Assembly (NCBI RefSeq): GCF_014207955.1
Contig: NZ_JACHLK010000010.1
Location: forward strand, 124,001 to 188,000
DNA from: Acidovorax soli
Lineage (GTDB): Bacteria; Pseudomonadota; Gammaproteobacteria; Burkholderiales; Burkholderiaceae_C
Direction: 5' to 3'
DNA: 64,000 nt
Of this stretch, positions 15,698 to 23,254 are shown in pieces. The position numbers and the translations under genes were made by a program. The notes below the pieces were generated by a model that saw only the letters and a program-made list of their open reading frames with translations, was not told the origin of the DNA and ran no database searches. The first letter of the stretch is position 1. Each line of letters opens with the position of its first letter.

Positions 15698-16564
15698 TCA
15701 GTGGCCCACCAACGATGCCGGCTTGCCCGGCACATCGCCCAGGTCGGCCCGTGCGTAGGCTGCGGGGGAGCAGGCGGCAAAGTGGCGAAACTCCCGTGTG
15801 AAATGGCTTTGGTCGCTGTAGCCGCACCGGTCCGCCAGATCGGCAAGCCCGGCCGTGGGCGTGGCCAGCAGCAGGGCATGGGCGCGCGCAAAGCGCTGGC
15901 GCATGGCAGCAGCCTTGGGGGTCAGGCCGAAGTGGGCGGCAAAACGCTGGGCAAAGTGCCGAGCGCTCCAGCCGGTGTGTTCGCGCAGGGCTGCAATAGG
16001 CCCCTGGCCGTGTTGCAGCGCCATCTGCGCCCAGGCCTGCTGCAGCCGCGCATCCACCTGCCGGCGGGGTGCTTGCAGGCGCCCGGCCAGGAAGCGCTCC
16101 ACGCGCGCAAAGCGGACCTCCCAGCAGGGCAGGCTGTTGAGTTCATCGGCGAGCGACCCGACCTGCGCCCCCCAGAGCTCGGACAGATCCAGCAGGCCCG
16201 CGCCCACTGCGGCCCCGTCGCCCTGCAGCAGGCTGAAGGCAGCCCAGGGCGGCAGGTCCACCTCGATGCAGGACTGCATCGCCGGGTGCTCCGTCGTCAT
16301 CGCGCTGCCGGCCATGCCGATCAGGAAGGCCTGGCAACTGCGTGCCGCGCCCGGCGCACCGGGCGCGCCCGCGGGGGCCAGCCGGTAGCGGGCCTCGAAA
16401 CCGAACAGCAGCCGCACGCGTGCACTGGCGACCTCCAGCCGCTGCACGGGCCGGCCCAGGTTCTCATGGAAGCCGGCCAGCCGGCAATCCCAGTGCGAGA
16501 GCAAGGCGCTGCGGGGCGCCGACAGGTACTGCCAGGTGGGCACGGGCACGGAAGGCGGGGCCAT
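15698..16564 (-). CDS. AraC-family transcriptional regulator
   Basis: The 288-residue regulator has an N-terminal ligand-binding-like region and a C-terminal AraC double HTH (about residues 185-280). The HTH parts are IAALREHTGWSARHFAQRF and the strongly typical LADLADRCGYSDQSHFTREF. Its target is unknown. The frame is open upstream, but the ATG at 16564 is the first plausible start that avoids a large overlap with the second AraC gene, which ends at 16593. The two tandem AraC regulators are 28 bp apart. Confidence 0.85.
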   Translation of the reverse strand: MAPPSVPVPTWQYLSAPRSALLSHWDCRLAGFHENLGRPVQRLEVASARVRLLFGFEARYRLAPAGAPGAPGAARSCQAFLIGMAGSAMTTEHPAMQSCIEVDLPPWAAFSLLQGDGAAVGAGLLDLSELWGAQVGSLADELNSLPCWEVRFARVERFLAGRLQAPRRQVDARLQQAWAQMALQHGQGPIAALREHTGWSARHFAQRFAAHFGLTPKAAAMRQRFARAHALLLATPTAGLADLADRCGYSDQSHFTREFRHFAACSPAAYARADLGDVPGKPASLVGH

Positions 16565-16592
16565 GGTGTGGCAAGCAGGCCGGTCAGGCGGG

Positions 16593-17429
16593 TCAGGCCG
16601 GCACAAGGCCCGCCAGGGCCCGCGCCCGGCAGCCTGCCGGCGTGAGGTGCAGTGCGCGCCGCATGGCTGTGCCCATGTGCGACTGGCTGGCATATCCCGC
16701 CAGCGCCGCCACGTCGGCCAGCACGGCCTGCGGTGCCTGCAGTTCGCGGCGCGCGCGCTGGAGCCGGCGTTCGTTGACGTAGGCGTGCGGCGTCATGCCG
16801 GTCAACTGCTTGAAATGCCGCAAGAAGGCCAGCGGGGTTTCGCCCACCTGGGTGCTCAGGGCGGCCAGGCTGAGGTCTTCCGCGGGGTGGCCGATTTCAT
16901 CGTCGATGCGCTCCAGCACCTGCGCATAGGCCGGCCGCAGCGCGGCCCAAGGGGCGCGTGTGGGGGCGGGCCTTTGCAGCAGGGCATCCAGCCCTGCCAG
17001 CACCTGTTGCACCCGTGCCTCGATCTGCGAAGCTGGGGCCTGGCCCACGAGCAGCCGGCGCAAGGCCAGGGCCTGCTGCAGCAAGGCTGGTTGGGCCGTG
17101 CGCTGCGGCCGTGACAGCGCGCGATGGCTGCCACCCCGGCCTCCCTTTTCGTTCCAGCGGATCGCCAGGTACTCACCGCCGGTGGCGGATTCCGAGAACA
17201 CGTCCATGCCCGGCGGGGTGAAGGACATGGTGCCCATCCAGGTGTCGAAGTCCTCGCGCCGGTCGCCGCCGATGGAGTGCACACCGCGCTGGCGCTCCAG
17301 CGCGATGCCGAAGGTGGCGTGCAGCACATCGTCCCGTGCGCTGTAGGGCGCCCGCGCGAGCAGCTCCACGGTGACGCCGCCGGGCCCTGAAATTCCGTGA
17401 TAGACGATGGAGTGCACGCTGCGGATCAT
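16593..17429 (-). CDS. AraC-family transcriptional regulator, divergent from racemase gene
   Basis: The 278-residue protein has an N-terminal AraC-ligand-like domain (about residues 1-150) and a C-terminal AraC HTH (about 180-275, with LSLAALSTQVGETPLAFLRHF and ADVAALAGYASQSHMGTAMRR). The ATG at 17429 is used, since the divergent racemase GTG is only 25 bp away. A shared control region must therefore overlap both gene starts. It probably controls the racemase. Confidence 0.87.
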   Translation of the reverse strand: MIRSVHSIVYHGISGPGGVTVELLARAPYSARDDVLHATFGIALERQRGVHSIGGDRREDFDTWMGTMSFTPPGMDVFSESATGGEYLAIRWNEKGGRGGSHRALSRPQRTAQPALLQQALALRRLLVGQAPASQIEARVQQVLAGLDALLQRPAPTRAPWAALRPAYAQVLERIDDEIGHPAEDLSLAALSTQVGETPLAFLRHFKQLTGMTPHAYVNERRLQRARRELQAPQAVLADVAALAGYASQSHMGTAMRRALHLTPAGCRARALAGLVPA

Positions 17430-17454
17430 GGCAGCTTTCCAGCAGGAGATCCAT

Positions 17455-18147
17455 GTGAAGACCATTGGCCTGATCGGCGGCATGAGTGCCGAATCCACCG
17501 CCGAGTACTACCGCCTCATGAACCAGGAGGTGCGCAGCCGCCTGGGCCCCTTGCGCTCGGCGCAGTTGATCTTGCACAGCGTGGACTTCGGCCCCATCGC
17601 CCAGGCCCAGCACGAGGGCCGCTGGGACGATGCCGGCGCCCTGCTGGCCGACAGCGCGCGCCGCCTGCATGCCGCCGGCGCCGATGCCATCGTGCTGTGC
17701 ACCAACACCATGCACAAGCTGGCCGGCACCATCGCCGCAGCCACGCCGCTGCCCTTTCTGCACATTGCCGACCCGGTGGGCGAGGCGGCGCGGGCGCAGG
17801 GCGTGCGCCGGCTGGGCCTGCTGGCCACGGCCTTCACCATGGAGCAGCCCTTCCTCAAGGACCGCCTGGCGCAGGCGCATGGCCTGGAAATCCTTACCCC
17901 GGACGCCGCTACGCGTGCCGAGGTGCACCGCGTGATCTATGAAGAGCTGTGCCAGGGCGTTGTGCGCGAGGCCTCGCGCACCTTCTACCAGCAAGCCATC
18001 GCGGCGCTGCAGAGCCAAGGCTGCGAGGCCATCGTGCTCGGCTGCACCGAGATTGCGCTGCTGGTGCAGCAGGCGCACAGCCCCCTGCCGCTGCTCGATA
18101 CCACCGCCCTGCACGCCAAGGCGGCCGTGGACTTTGCGCTGGCGTAG
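17455..18147 (+). CDS. Broad-specificity amino-acid (aspartate/glutamate-type) racemase, YgeA-like
   Basis: This 230-residue cofactor-independent racemase interconverts L- and D-amino acids by two catalytic cysteines. They are seen in VLCTNTMHKL and VLGCTEIALL. The overall pattern (MKTIGLIGGMSAESTAEYY, LHSVDFGPI, EELCQG) is very close to E. coli YgeA and RacX, and the length is the same. The GTG at 17455 has AGGAG 8 nt upstream and gives the family N-terminus. ATGs upstream in frame lack this. It is divergent from an AraC regulator that likely controls it. Confidence 0.9.
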   Translation: MKTIGLIGGMSAESTAEYYRLMNQEVRSRLGPLRSAQLILHSVDFGPIAQAQHEGRWDDAGALLADSARRLHAAGADAIVLCTNTMHKLAGTIAAATPLPFLHIADPVGEAARAQGVRRLGLLATAFTMEQPFLKDRLAQAHGLEILTPDAATRAEVHRVIYEELCQGVVREASRTFYQQAIAALQSQGCEAIVLGCTEIALLVQQAHSPLPLLDTTALHAKAAVDFALA

Positions 18148-18195
18148 GCGCATTTTTCAGACCCGCTCCAAATTCGGTTAGAATCTGAGGCTCAC

Positions 18196-18269
18196 GGCGC
18201 GATAGCAAAGCGGTTATGCCCCGGATTGCAAATCCGGTTAGACCAGTTCGACTCTGGTTCGCGCCTCCA
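18196..18269 (+). tRNA. tRNA-Cys (anticodon GCA)
   Basis: This is a 74-nt tRNA with acceptor stem GGCGCGA/TCGCGCC and TCCA encoded. The anticodon loop TTGCAAA has GCA at 18228-18230. The T arm is CCAGTTCGACTCTGG. A -10-like TAGAAT is at 18179-18184. It lies 48 bp after the racemase gene. Confidence 0.97.
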
Positions 18270-18290
18270 GAATTTACCAAGCCAGTACTG

Positions 18291-18325
18291 AAAAGCCTGC
18301 TATCGAATCGGTAGCAGGCTTTTTC
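18291..18325 (+). terminator. Intrinsic terminator after tRNA-Cys
   Basis: AAAAGCCTGCTA (18291-18302), a 9-nt loop and TAGCAGGCTTTTT (18312-18324). Confidence 0.9.
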
Positions 18326-18442
18326 ACTTTTGGATTACTGGAGGGTCGGCTGGTCATGCCTGTCGCTGTGTTTTGACAGCCGCCACCGCCGGTGGGCGCT
18401 CCGACGGCAGTAGACTTTTGGCAAACCACCTCCGGAGTGATT

Positions 18443-18958
18443 GTGGAACGCTATGTCGCTTTTCTGCGGGGCGTCAGCCCCATGAACTGCAAAATGCCAG
18501 CGCTCAAGCGCTGTTTCGAGGCTGCCGGTTTTGGCGATGTGAAGACGCTTCTGTCCAGTGGCAACGTGGCGTTTTCGGCCGAGCCCGAGATCGTTCCCAT
18601 CCTGGAAAGCGCAGCCGAAGCCGCGATGGAAGAACACCTGGGGCGGATTTTTCAAACCATTGTCCGCCCGTCTTCATTCCTTCAGGGTCTTGTGGCGCGA
18701 CAGCCGTTCGCGGACTTCACGCTCTCCGCTAAGGCGAAACCGGTCATCACCTTTCTTCGCAGGCCCTATGAAGGAGAGATCGTGCTTCCGATAGAGCAGG
18801 CGCAGGCCTCCATCTTCAAGCTGGAGCGGACAGAAGTATTTTCGGCCTATGTTCCGGACGAGAAGGGCACTGCGCTCGGGGCCTTGCTGGAGCGGAAATT
18901 CGGCAAGGCCATCACCACAAGAACGCTGGAAACCGTGCGCAAGTGCGCGGCGTCTTAG
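18443..18958 (+). CDS. DUF1697 family protein
   Basis: The 171-residue protein matches DUF1697 in its N-terminal block (YVAFLRGVSPMNCKMPALK, with the usual FLRGxN changed to FLRGVSP), the LLSSGNVAF motif and the C-terminal KFGKAITTRTLETVRKC. The function of the family is unknown. It is often chromosomal and not linked to an operon. The start is GTG at 18443 with GGAG at 18434. Its base use is slightly less GC-rich than its neighbours. It is convergent with the lipoprotein gene ending at 19131; the 172 bp between them holds nothing I can identify. Confidence 0.82.
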   Translation: MERYVAFLRGVSPMNCKMPALKRCFEAAGFGDVKTLLSSGNVAFSAEPEIVPILESAAEAAMEEHLGRIFQTIVRPSSFLQGLVARQPFADFTLSAKAKPVITFLRRPYEGEIVLPIEQAQASIFKLERTEVFSAYVPDEKGTALGALLERKFGKAITTRTLETVRKCAAS

Positions 18959-19130
18959 GGGTGCTGTGCCGCCTTCCGCAGCCGCCTGCCCGCACGCCCT
19001 GAACTTCGCGCCCAGGCGGCCCACCGCAGCCAGGCCGCAGCAGGCAGGAGGTCGTGTACCCTGCCTTTGCCCGCCGCTACCCGGGTGTCCAGGCGCCCAC
19101 CAGAAGAAGGTGCGCGCTGGCCTGGGCGTT

Positions 19131-20177
19131 TCAGAGTCGCGTGTAGCAGCCCTTGCCCGCGATCGAAAGGTCGGCCGTGCGCTCGACGATGGCCGCGTCC
19201 GGCAGTACGGATGGCGTGCTGTCGGCCAGGATGCACAGCGATGCGCCCTTGCGCGCCCAGACTGCGGGGGTGACCACGGGGACCGCGGCGGGCACCGTCC
19301 AGGTGCCCCAGAAGGCGGTGGCCGTGGCGGTGCTGCCGGTGCGGGCGAGCACGAAGCTGCCGCCGCCACCGGCCGGGCCGGGCGCCGCGCTGCCCGTGCC
19401 CGTGCAGTTGGCGCCGCTGTACATCACCAGGCCGAGCGTCACGTTCACGCGGGTTTCGCTCTCGCGCGTGATGCGCCAGAGGTTGCGGCCCCATTGGTTT
19501 GGCCGCACCTGGCTGCACAGGTCCTGCTGCCAGTCGCCATCGGGCAGCGCGACGCTCGTGGCGCAGGCCACCTCCACCGCGCCCACATTCGCGCTGCCCA
19601 CGGTGCCGCTGCCATTGCGCACGGTGCAGCCCTGGCCGGAGGGCTGGGTGCGGATGGTGACGGCATAGGCCGCGCCGCCGGCCAGCGCCGCCGGGAAGGT
19701 GAAGCCGCCGTTGCTGCCCACCGCCAGGTCGTCGCCGCCGTTGTTCTGCAGGGTGAGGCTGGTGCCTGCGGCCAGGCCGCTCACGTTGCCGCCCACGGTG
19801 AAGCGCGCGGGCGGCAGGTTGCCGCACTGCACTGCGATGTTGCCCACGTTGCTGTTGGCCGTGCCGCTGCCCTGGGCCACCGTGCAAGTCTGGCCGGCCG
19901 GCTGGCTGCTCACCGTCACCGCGTAGGTGCTGCCGGCAGCGATGCGGCGGCCGAAGGTGAAGCCGCCATTGGCATTGACCGCGAGATCGGCGGTGCCGTT
20001 GTTCTGCAGTACCAGGCGGCCGTTCGTGGCCAAGCCGCTGATGCTGCCGCCGAGCGTGTAGCCGTCGCCGACCGGGGGGGGGCCGTTGTCCTCATCGCTG
20101 CCGCCGCCGCAGCCAGTGAGGGCCAGTGCCATCGCCGTGGAGGCAAAAAGGGCAACACGCTGTGTGCTGATGTGCAT
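19131..20177 (-). CDS. Lipoprotein with two tandem beta-sandwich-like repeats
   Basis: The 348-residue protein has a clear lipoprotein signal (VALFASTAMALALTGCGGG, Cys near residue 24) and is probably outer-membrane or periplasmic. Residues about 35-115 and 118-198 are two copies of one ~80-residue unit. Each runs GG.(I/V)SGLA...L.LQNNG..DLAV..NGGFTF...YAVT...QP.GQ.CTV..GSGT...NVG...V.C. The unit resembles Ig-like/choice-of-anchor repeats of Burkholderiales surface lipoproteins. The C-terminal ~150 residues, with four Cys, form a separate domain. The ATG at 20177 has AAAGGA 6 nt upstream. A second ATG two codons before overlaps that site. Function unknown. Confidence 0.78.
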   Translation of the reverse strand: MHISTQRVALFASTAMALALTGCGGGSDEDNGPPPVGDGYTLGGSISGLATNGRLVLQNNGTADLAVNANGGFTFGRRIAAGSTYAVTVSSQPAGQTCTVAQGSGTANSNVGNIAVQCGNLPPARFTVGGNVSGLAAGTSLTLQNNGGDDLAVGSNGGFTFPAALAGGAAYAVTIRTQPSGQGCTVRNGSGTVGSANVGAVEVACATSVALPDGDWQQDLCSQVRPNQWGRNLWRITRESETRVNVTLGLVMYSGANCTGTGSAAPGPAGGGGSFVLARTGSTATATAFWGTWTVPAAVPVVTPAVWARKGASLCILADSTPSVLPDAAIVERTADLSIAGKGCYTRL

Positions 20178-20243
20178 GGTCATTCCTTTGCTGATGGAAG
20201 AAGAACAACCGGCAATTGGAACGGCCTGCGGCCCGCCTGTGTT

Positions 20244-20257
20244 TGTCAGTTCTGACA
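20244..20257. promoter_or_regulatory. Dyad TGTCAG-TT-CTGACA upstream of the lipoprotein gene
   Basis: A perfect 6+6 bp inverted repeat with a 2-bp centre, 67 bp before the lipoprotein start codon. The position fits an operator, but no regulator is linked to it. Confidence 0.35.
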
Positions 20258-20385
20258 GTAGACGGGGAGCCTGTGTGCAGTGGCGTGGCGCTCTCTTTTT
20301 TCCGCGCCGACGCAGCGCAATCCTTCGGGGAGGGGCTGGTTCGTGTGCGGGCCTGCACACTTCACACCGGTTCCGTAGTAGCATG

Positions 20386-20460
20386 GAAGCGCCGCAGCAC
20401 CAGCGGCTTCCTCCCTCGTGACCAGCACGAGTTCAAGCCCGTCTCCATACGGGCTTTTTT
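20386..20460 (+). ncRNA. Candidate structured small RNA ending in an intrinsic terminator
   Basis: The 450 bp between the lipoprotein gene and tRNA-Gly hold no gene, but three consecutive hairpins lie on the + strand. The first is GAA..GCCGC (20386-20395) with GCGGCTTC (20403-20410). The second is CTCGTG (20415-20420), loop ACCAG, CACGAG (20426-20431). The third is AAGCCCGT (20435-20442), loop CTCCAT, ACGGGCTT (20449-20456), followed by T6 (20455-20460). The last is a standard Rho-independent terminator, yet no + strand gene precedes it. I could not find a convincing promoter, so the 5' end is unknown. Confidence 0.4.
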
Positions 20461-20548
20461 CCGCGCGGAGCACGCCCGACCTGTGAGAAGCGCACAGGGC
20501 TGGATGGAGGGCAACACACCTCGTGCGCAAATTTTTTTGCGCCGAAGT

Positions 20549-20576
20549 TTGCAAGCCAGAAAAATGGCGCTATAAT
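20549..20576 (+). promoter_or_regulatory. Promoter of the tRNA-Gly copy 2 unit
   Basis: TTGCAA (20549-20554), a 16-bp spacer and a perfect TATAAT (20571-20576), 50 bp before the tRNA. Just upstream is a 7-bp dyad GCGCAAA (20525-20531)/TTTGCGC (20536-20542). Confidence 0.75.
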
Positions 20577-20626
20577 TTGAGTCTTGCTGATGCAGACTGA
20601 CGGTAACGAAAGCAGCACAGTAAAAT

Positions 20627-20702
20627 GCGGGAATAGCTCAGTTGGTAGAGCGCAACCTTGCCAAGGTTGAGGTCGAGAGTTCGAGACTCTTTTCCCGCTC
20701 CA
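20627..20702 (+). tRNA. tRNA-Gly (anticodon GCC), copy 2
   Basis: A 76-nt tRNA identical to the one at 10030-10105, with CCA encoded and anticodon GCC. It has its own promoter and terminator. Confidence 0.97.
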
Positions 20703-20707
20703 GATTC

Positions 20708-20736
20708 AAAAGGGAAGCTTAGGCTTCCCTTTTTTC
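20708..20736 (+). terminator. Intrinsic terminator after tRNA-Gly copy 2
   Basis: AAAAGGGAAGC (20708-20718), loop TTAG and GCTTCCCTTTTTT (20723-20735). Confidence 0.9.
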
Positions 20737-20847
20737 TTGGTGTTGCAAGGTGGGGCCCGTGGTGGTGCCTTGTGACCGGATGCGACAGGGCAGCACGGCA
20801 GGCCTGCATGTGCGTGCCCACGCTGTGCTGCAATGCCTGCAGCCAGC

Positions 20848-20940
20848 GCCCCGATGGTGAAATTGGTAGACACTGCGGACTTAAAATCCGCCGCTTTCCT
20901 GAAAAGGGGCGTGCCGGTTCGACCCCGGCTCGGGGCACCA
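20848..20940 (+). tRNA. tRNA-Leu (anticodon UAA)
   Basis: This is a 93-nt class II tRNA with acceptor stem GCCCCGA/TCGGGGC and ACCA encoded. The anticodon loop CTTAAAA has TAA at 20882-20884. A long variable arm and T arm GCCGGTTCGACCCCGGC follow. It reads UUA/UUG. It lies 145 bp after tRNA-Gly copy 2, past that gene's terminator. Confidence 0.97.
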
Positions 20941-21097
20941 ATGACGGTTTGCAGCTATCCATTGCATGGCTGGCTATGCCGAAATTTCCGCCGCTGTACC
21001 GCAATCACCTTGCGGGCCTGGCCCCTTCCTCACTGCTTTCCTTTCTTTTTTTGCGTCCGCTTGCACACCGTGCCGCACGAGAGCCTGGCATCCGCCG

Positions 21098-22108
21098 CTA
21101 CTGTTTCGTGAGCCCGAGCTTGCGGATGGTTGCCCCCCACTGGTCGTAGGTCGCGCGCGTGAGCGCGGCGAGTGCGGCGGGGCTGGAGGACTCGGCCTCG
21201 TAGGCGCCCTGGCGGAAGAAGTCGCGCGTGGCCGGCATGGCCAGCACCTGGGCCAGTGCCGCGTTGAGCTTGTCAAGCACTGGTGCCGGCATGTGCGCCG
21301 GCCCGTAGAAACCGAGCCAGCTCGCCATGTCGATGCCGTTCACGCCCTGCTCGCCCATGGTGGGCACATCGGGCAGCAAGGGGCTGCGCTGGGGGGCGGC
21401 CACGGCCAGCATGCGCACCTTGCCGGTGGCGGTGTTCTGGATGGCGTTGGGCGCGGCATCGAAGTAGAACTGCACACGGCCCGCGAGAAAATCCTTGGCC
21501 GCGTCGGCGCCGCCTTTGTAGGGCACGTGCACCGCGTCCAGCCCGGCCTGGCGCACGAAGGCCTCGCCGTAGATGTGCGACGAGGTGCCGGTGCCGAAGG
21601 AGGCATAGCCGATCTTGCCCGGGTTGGCGCGGATGTAGTCCACCAGCTCGCGCACCGAGCGCGCGGGCACGCTCGTGTGCACGGTCAGCACCAGCGGGCC
21701 GCGCGCGCCCAGCGAGATCGGTGTGAGGTCCTTGAACGGGTCGTAGCGCACGTTGGCCAGGGTCTGCGGGTTCTGCGCGACCACGGAAGAGGGCGCATAC
21801 ATCATGGTGTAGCCGTCGGGCGCGGCGCGTATCACCTCTTCGGTCGCGAGGATGAAGCTCGCGCCGGGGCGGTTCTCCACGATCACCGGGGTCTGCAGCA
21901 CCTCGCCGAGCTTGGTGGCGACAAAGCGCGCCTGCGCATCGGAGGCGCCGCCGGCCGCCAGGCCCAGCACGATGCGGATGGTGCGGCCTTTGGCGGGGAA
22001 GGGCTCGGCGGCCGGGGCGCCCAGTGGCGACAGGGCCGCGCCGAGTGCGCCGAGCGCCAGCCCGGTGGCCAGGCGCCGGCGGGCAAGGTCGTGGGGCAGG
22101 GTGCTCAT
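21098..22108 (-). CDS. Bug/TctC-family periplasmic binding protein (second of a coupled pair)
   Basis: The 336-residue periplasmic solute receptor is of the tripartite-tricarboxylate-transporter type, whose members bind carboxylates and related small acids. Its signal is ARRRLATGLALGALG..APAAEP. Family motifs are seen: P.KGRTIRIVLGLAAGGASD, VIVENRPGAS, APDGYTMMY, VPYKGGADAAKDFLAGRVQ, LPDVPTMGEQGV and ASWLGFYGPAHMP. The ATG at 22108 overlaps the upstream gene's TGA as ATGA, so translation is coupled. It is a close paralogue of that gene (both end in GLTKQ). No membrane components are adjacent. Confidence 0.92.
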   Translation of the reverse strand: MSTLPHDLARRRLATGLALGALGAALSPLGAPAAEPFPAKGRTIRIVLGLAAGGASDAQARFVATKLGEVLQTPVIVENRPGASFILATEEVIRAAPDGYTMMYAPSSVVAQNPQTLANVRYDPFKDLTPISLGARGPLVLTVHTSVPARSVRELVDYIRANPGKIGYASFGTGTSSHIYGEAFVRQAGLDAVHVPYKGGADAAKDFLAGRVQFYFDAAPNAIQNTATGKVRMLAVAAPQRSPLLPDVPTMGEQGVNGIDMASWLGFYGPAHMPAPVLDKLNAALAQVLAMPATRDFFRQGAYEAESSSPAALAALTRATYDQWGATIRKLGLTKQ

Positions 22109-23100
22109 TGCTTGGTCAACCCCACTTGTTGCACCATCGCGCCCCATTGCTCGTAGGTGGTGCGCGTGATGCTCGCGAACTCCTGTGGCGTGGTGCTGCC
22201 GGCCTCGTAGCCGCCGTTGCGGTAGAACTCGCGCACCTGCGGCATGGCCAGCACCTGGGCCAGCGCGGTGTTGAGCTTCTCGACCACGGCCTGCGGCATG
22301 CGCGCCGGCCCGTAGAAGCCCAGCCAGCTGGGCAGATCGAGGCCTGCATAGCCCTGCTCGGCCAGGGTGGGTACCTCGGGCAGTGCCGGAATGCGCGCAC
22401 TGGCCGCCACGGCCAGCACCTTCACCTTGCCCGTGCCGGCCGTGATGATGGCCGACGAGGCAGAGTCGAACATGTACTGCACACGCCCGCCGATGAGGTC
22501 CTTGGCCGCGTCGGAGCCGCCCTTGTAGGGGATGTGCACCGCGTCGATGCCGGTTTTCTTCACGAAGGCCTCTCCATAGATGTGCGACGAGGTGCCCGCG
22601 CCGAAAGATGCGTAGCTGACCTTGCCGGGGTGGGCCTTCACGTAGGCGACCAGTTCCTTCACGTTGTTCACCGGCACGCTGGTGCTCAGCGACAGCACCA
22701 GCGGCCCGCGCCCGCCCATCGAGATGGCCGTGAAATCCTTGAACGGGTCGTAGGGCACCTGGGCGAAGGTGTGGGGATTTTGCGCCATCGTGGACGAGGG
22801 CGCATACATCAGGGTGTAGCCGTCGGCAGGCGCGCGCGCCACCTCGCTGGCCGCCAGCATGGTGCTGGCGCCGGGCCGGTTGTCGACGATCACGCTGGTG
22901 CCCAGCACCTCACCGAGCTTCTGCGCCACGATGCGCGCCTGCGCATCGGTGCCGCCACCGGCCGTGAAGCCCACGACGATGCGGATCGGCTTGCCGCGTG
23001 CCGGAAAGTCCTGTGCCATGGCCTGCGGCGCCATGACCAGAAGGGCCGCGGCGCCGACGGCCAGGCCGAAGGCACGGCGGGTGCCGTGAAGTTGCTTCAT
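22105..23100 (-). CDS. Bug/TctC-family periplasmic binding protein (first of a coupled pair)
   Basis: The 331-residue protein has signal peptide GLAVGAAALLVMAPQAMAQ and typical Bug motifs: PIRIVVGFTAGGGTDAQAR, VIVDNRPGAS, DGYTLMYAPSS, YDPFKDFTAI, IPYKGGSDAAKDLIGG and LPEVPTLAEQG. AAGGAGA precedes the ATG at 23100. It is divergent from the FAD-oxidoreductase operon, so the pair probably captures the substrate, or a related compound, of that operon. It shares the DAQAR...KLGEVL and SSHIYGEAFV strings with the downstream paralogue, indicating a recent tandem duplication. Confidence 0.93.
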   Translation of the reverse strand: MKQLHGTRRAFGLAVGAAALLVMAPQAMAQDFPARGKPIRIVVGFTAGGGTDAQARIVAQKLGEVLGTSVIVDNRPGASTMLAASEVARAPADGYTLMYAPSSTMAQNPHTFAQVPYDPFKDFTAISMGGRGPLVLSLSTSVPVNNVKELVAYVKAHPGKVSYASFGAGTSSHIYGEAFVKKTGIDAVHIPYKGGSDAAKDLIGGRVQYMFDSASSAIITAGTGKVKVLAVAASARIPALPEVPTLAEQGYAGLDLPSWLGFYGPARMPQAVVEKLNTALAQVLAMPQVREFYRNGGYEAGSTTPQEFASITRTTYEQWGAMVQQVGLTKQ

Positions 23101-23161
23101 CGATGTCTCCTTGGTTGTTGTTTGTATTTTGATCTTTGAAATCACAAAAAGTCCATATAAG

Positions 23162-23222
23162 TCCGGGAAAACCCGGAGTTCAGGCCTTTTTGTTTTGACA
23201 AAATGGAAGATGAAATCATAAT
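23162..23222 (+). promoter_or_regulatory. Divergent control region: palindromes over a perfect -35 box
   Basis: TTTTGT (23188-23193) and ACAAAA (23198-23203) form a palindrome over TTGACA (23195-23200). A 16-bp spacer and CATAAT (23217-23222) complete a near-consensus rightward promoter, 33 bp before the oxidoreductase start. A second dyad, TCCGGG (23162-23167)/CCCGGA (23172-23177), lies between the two divergent starts. The palindrome overlapping -35 is where a repressor would act. The IclR protein encoded in the operon is the obvious candidate. Confidence 0.6.
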
Positions 23223-23254
23223 TCAGCGAAATCGATCACCAAGGCAGCTACTCC

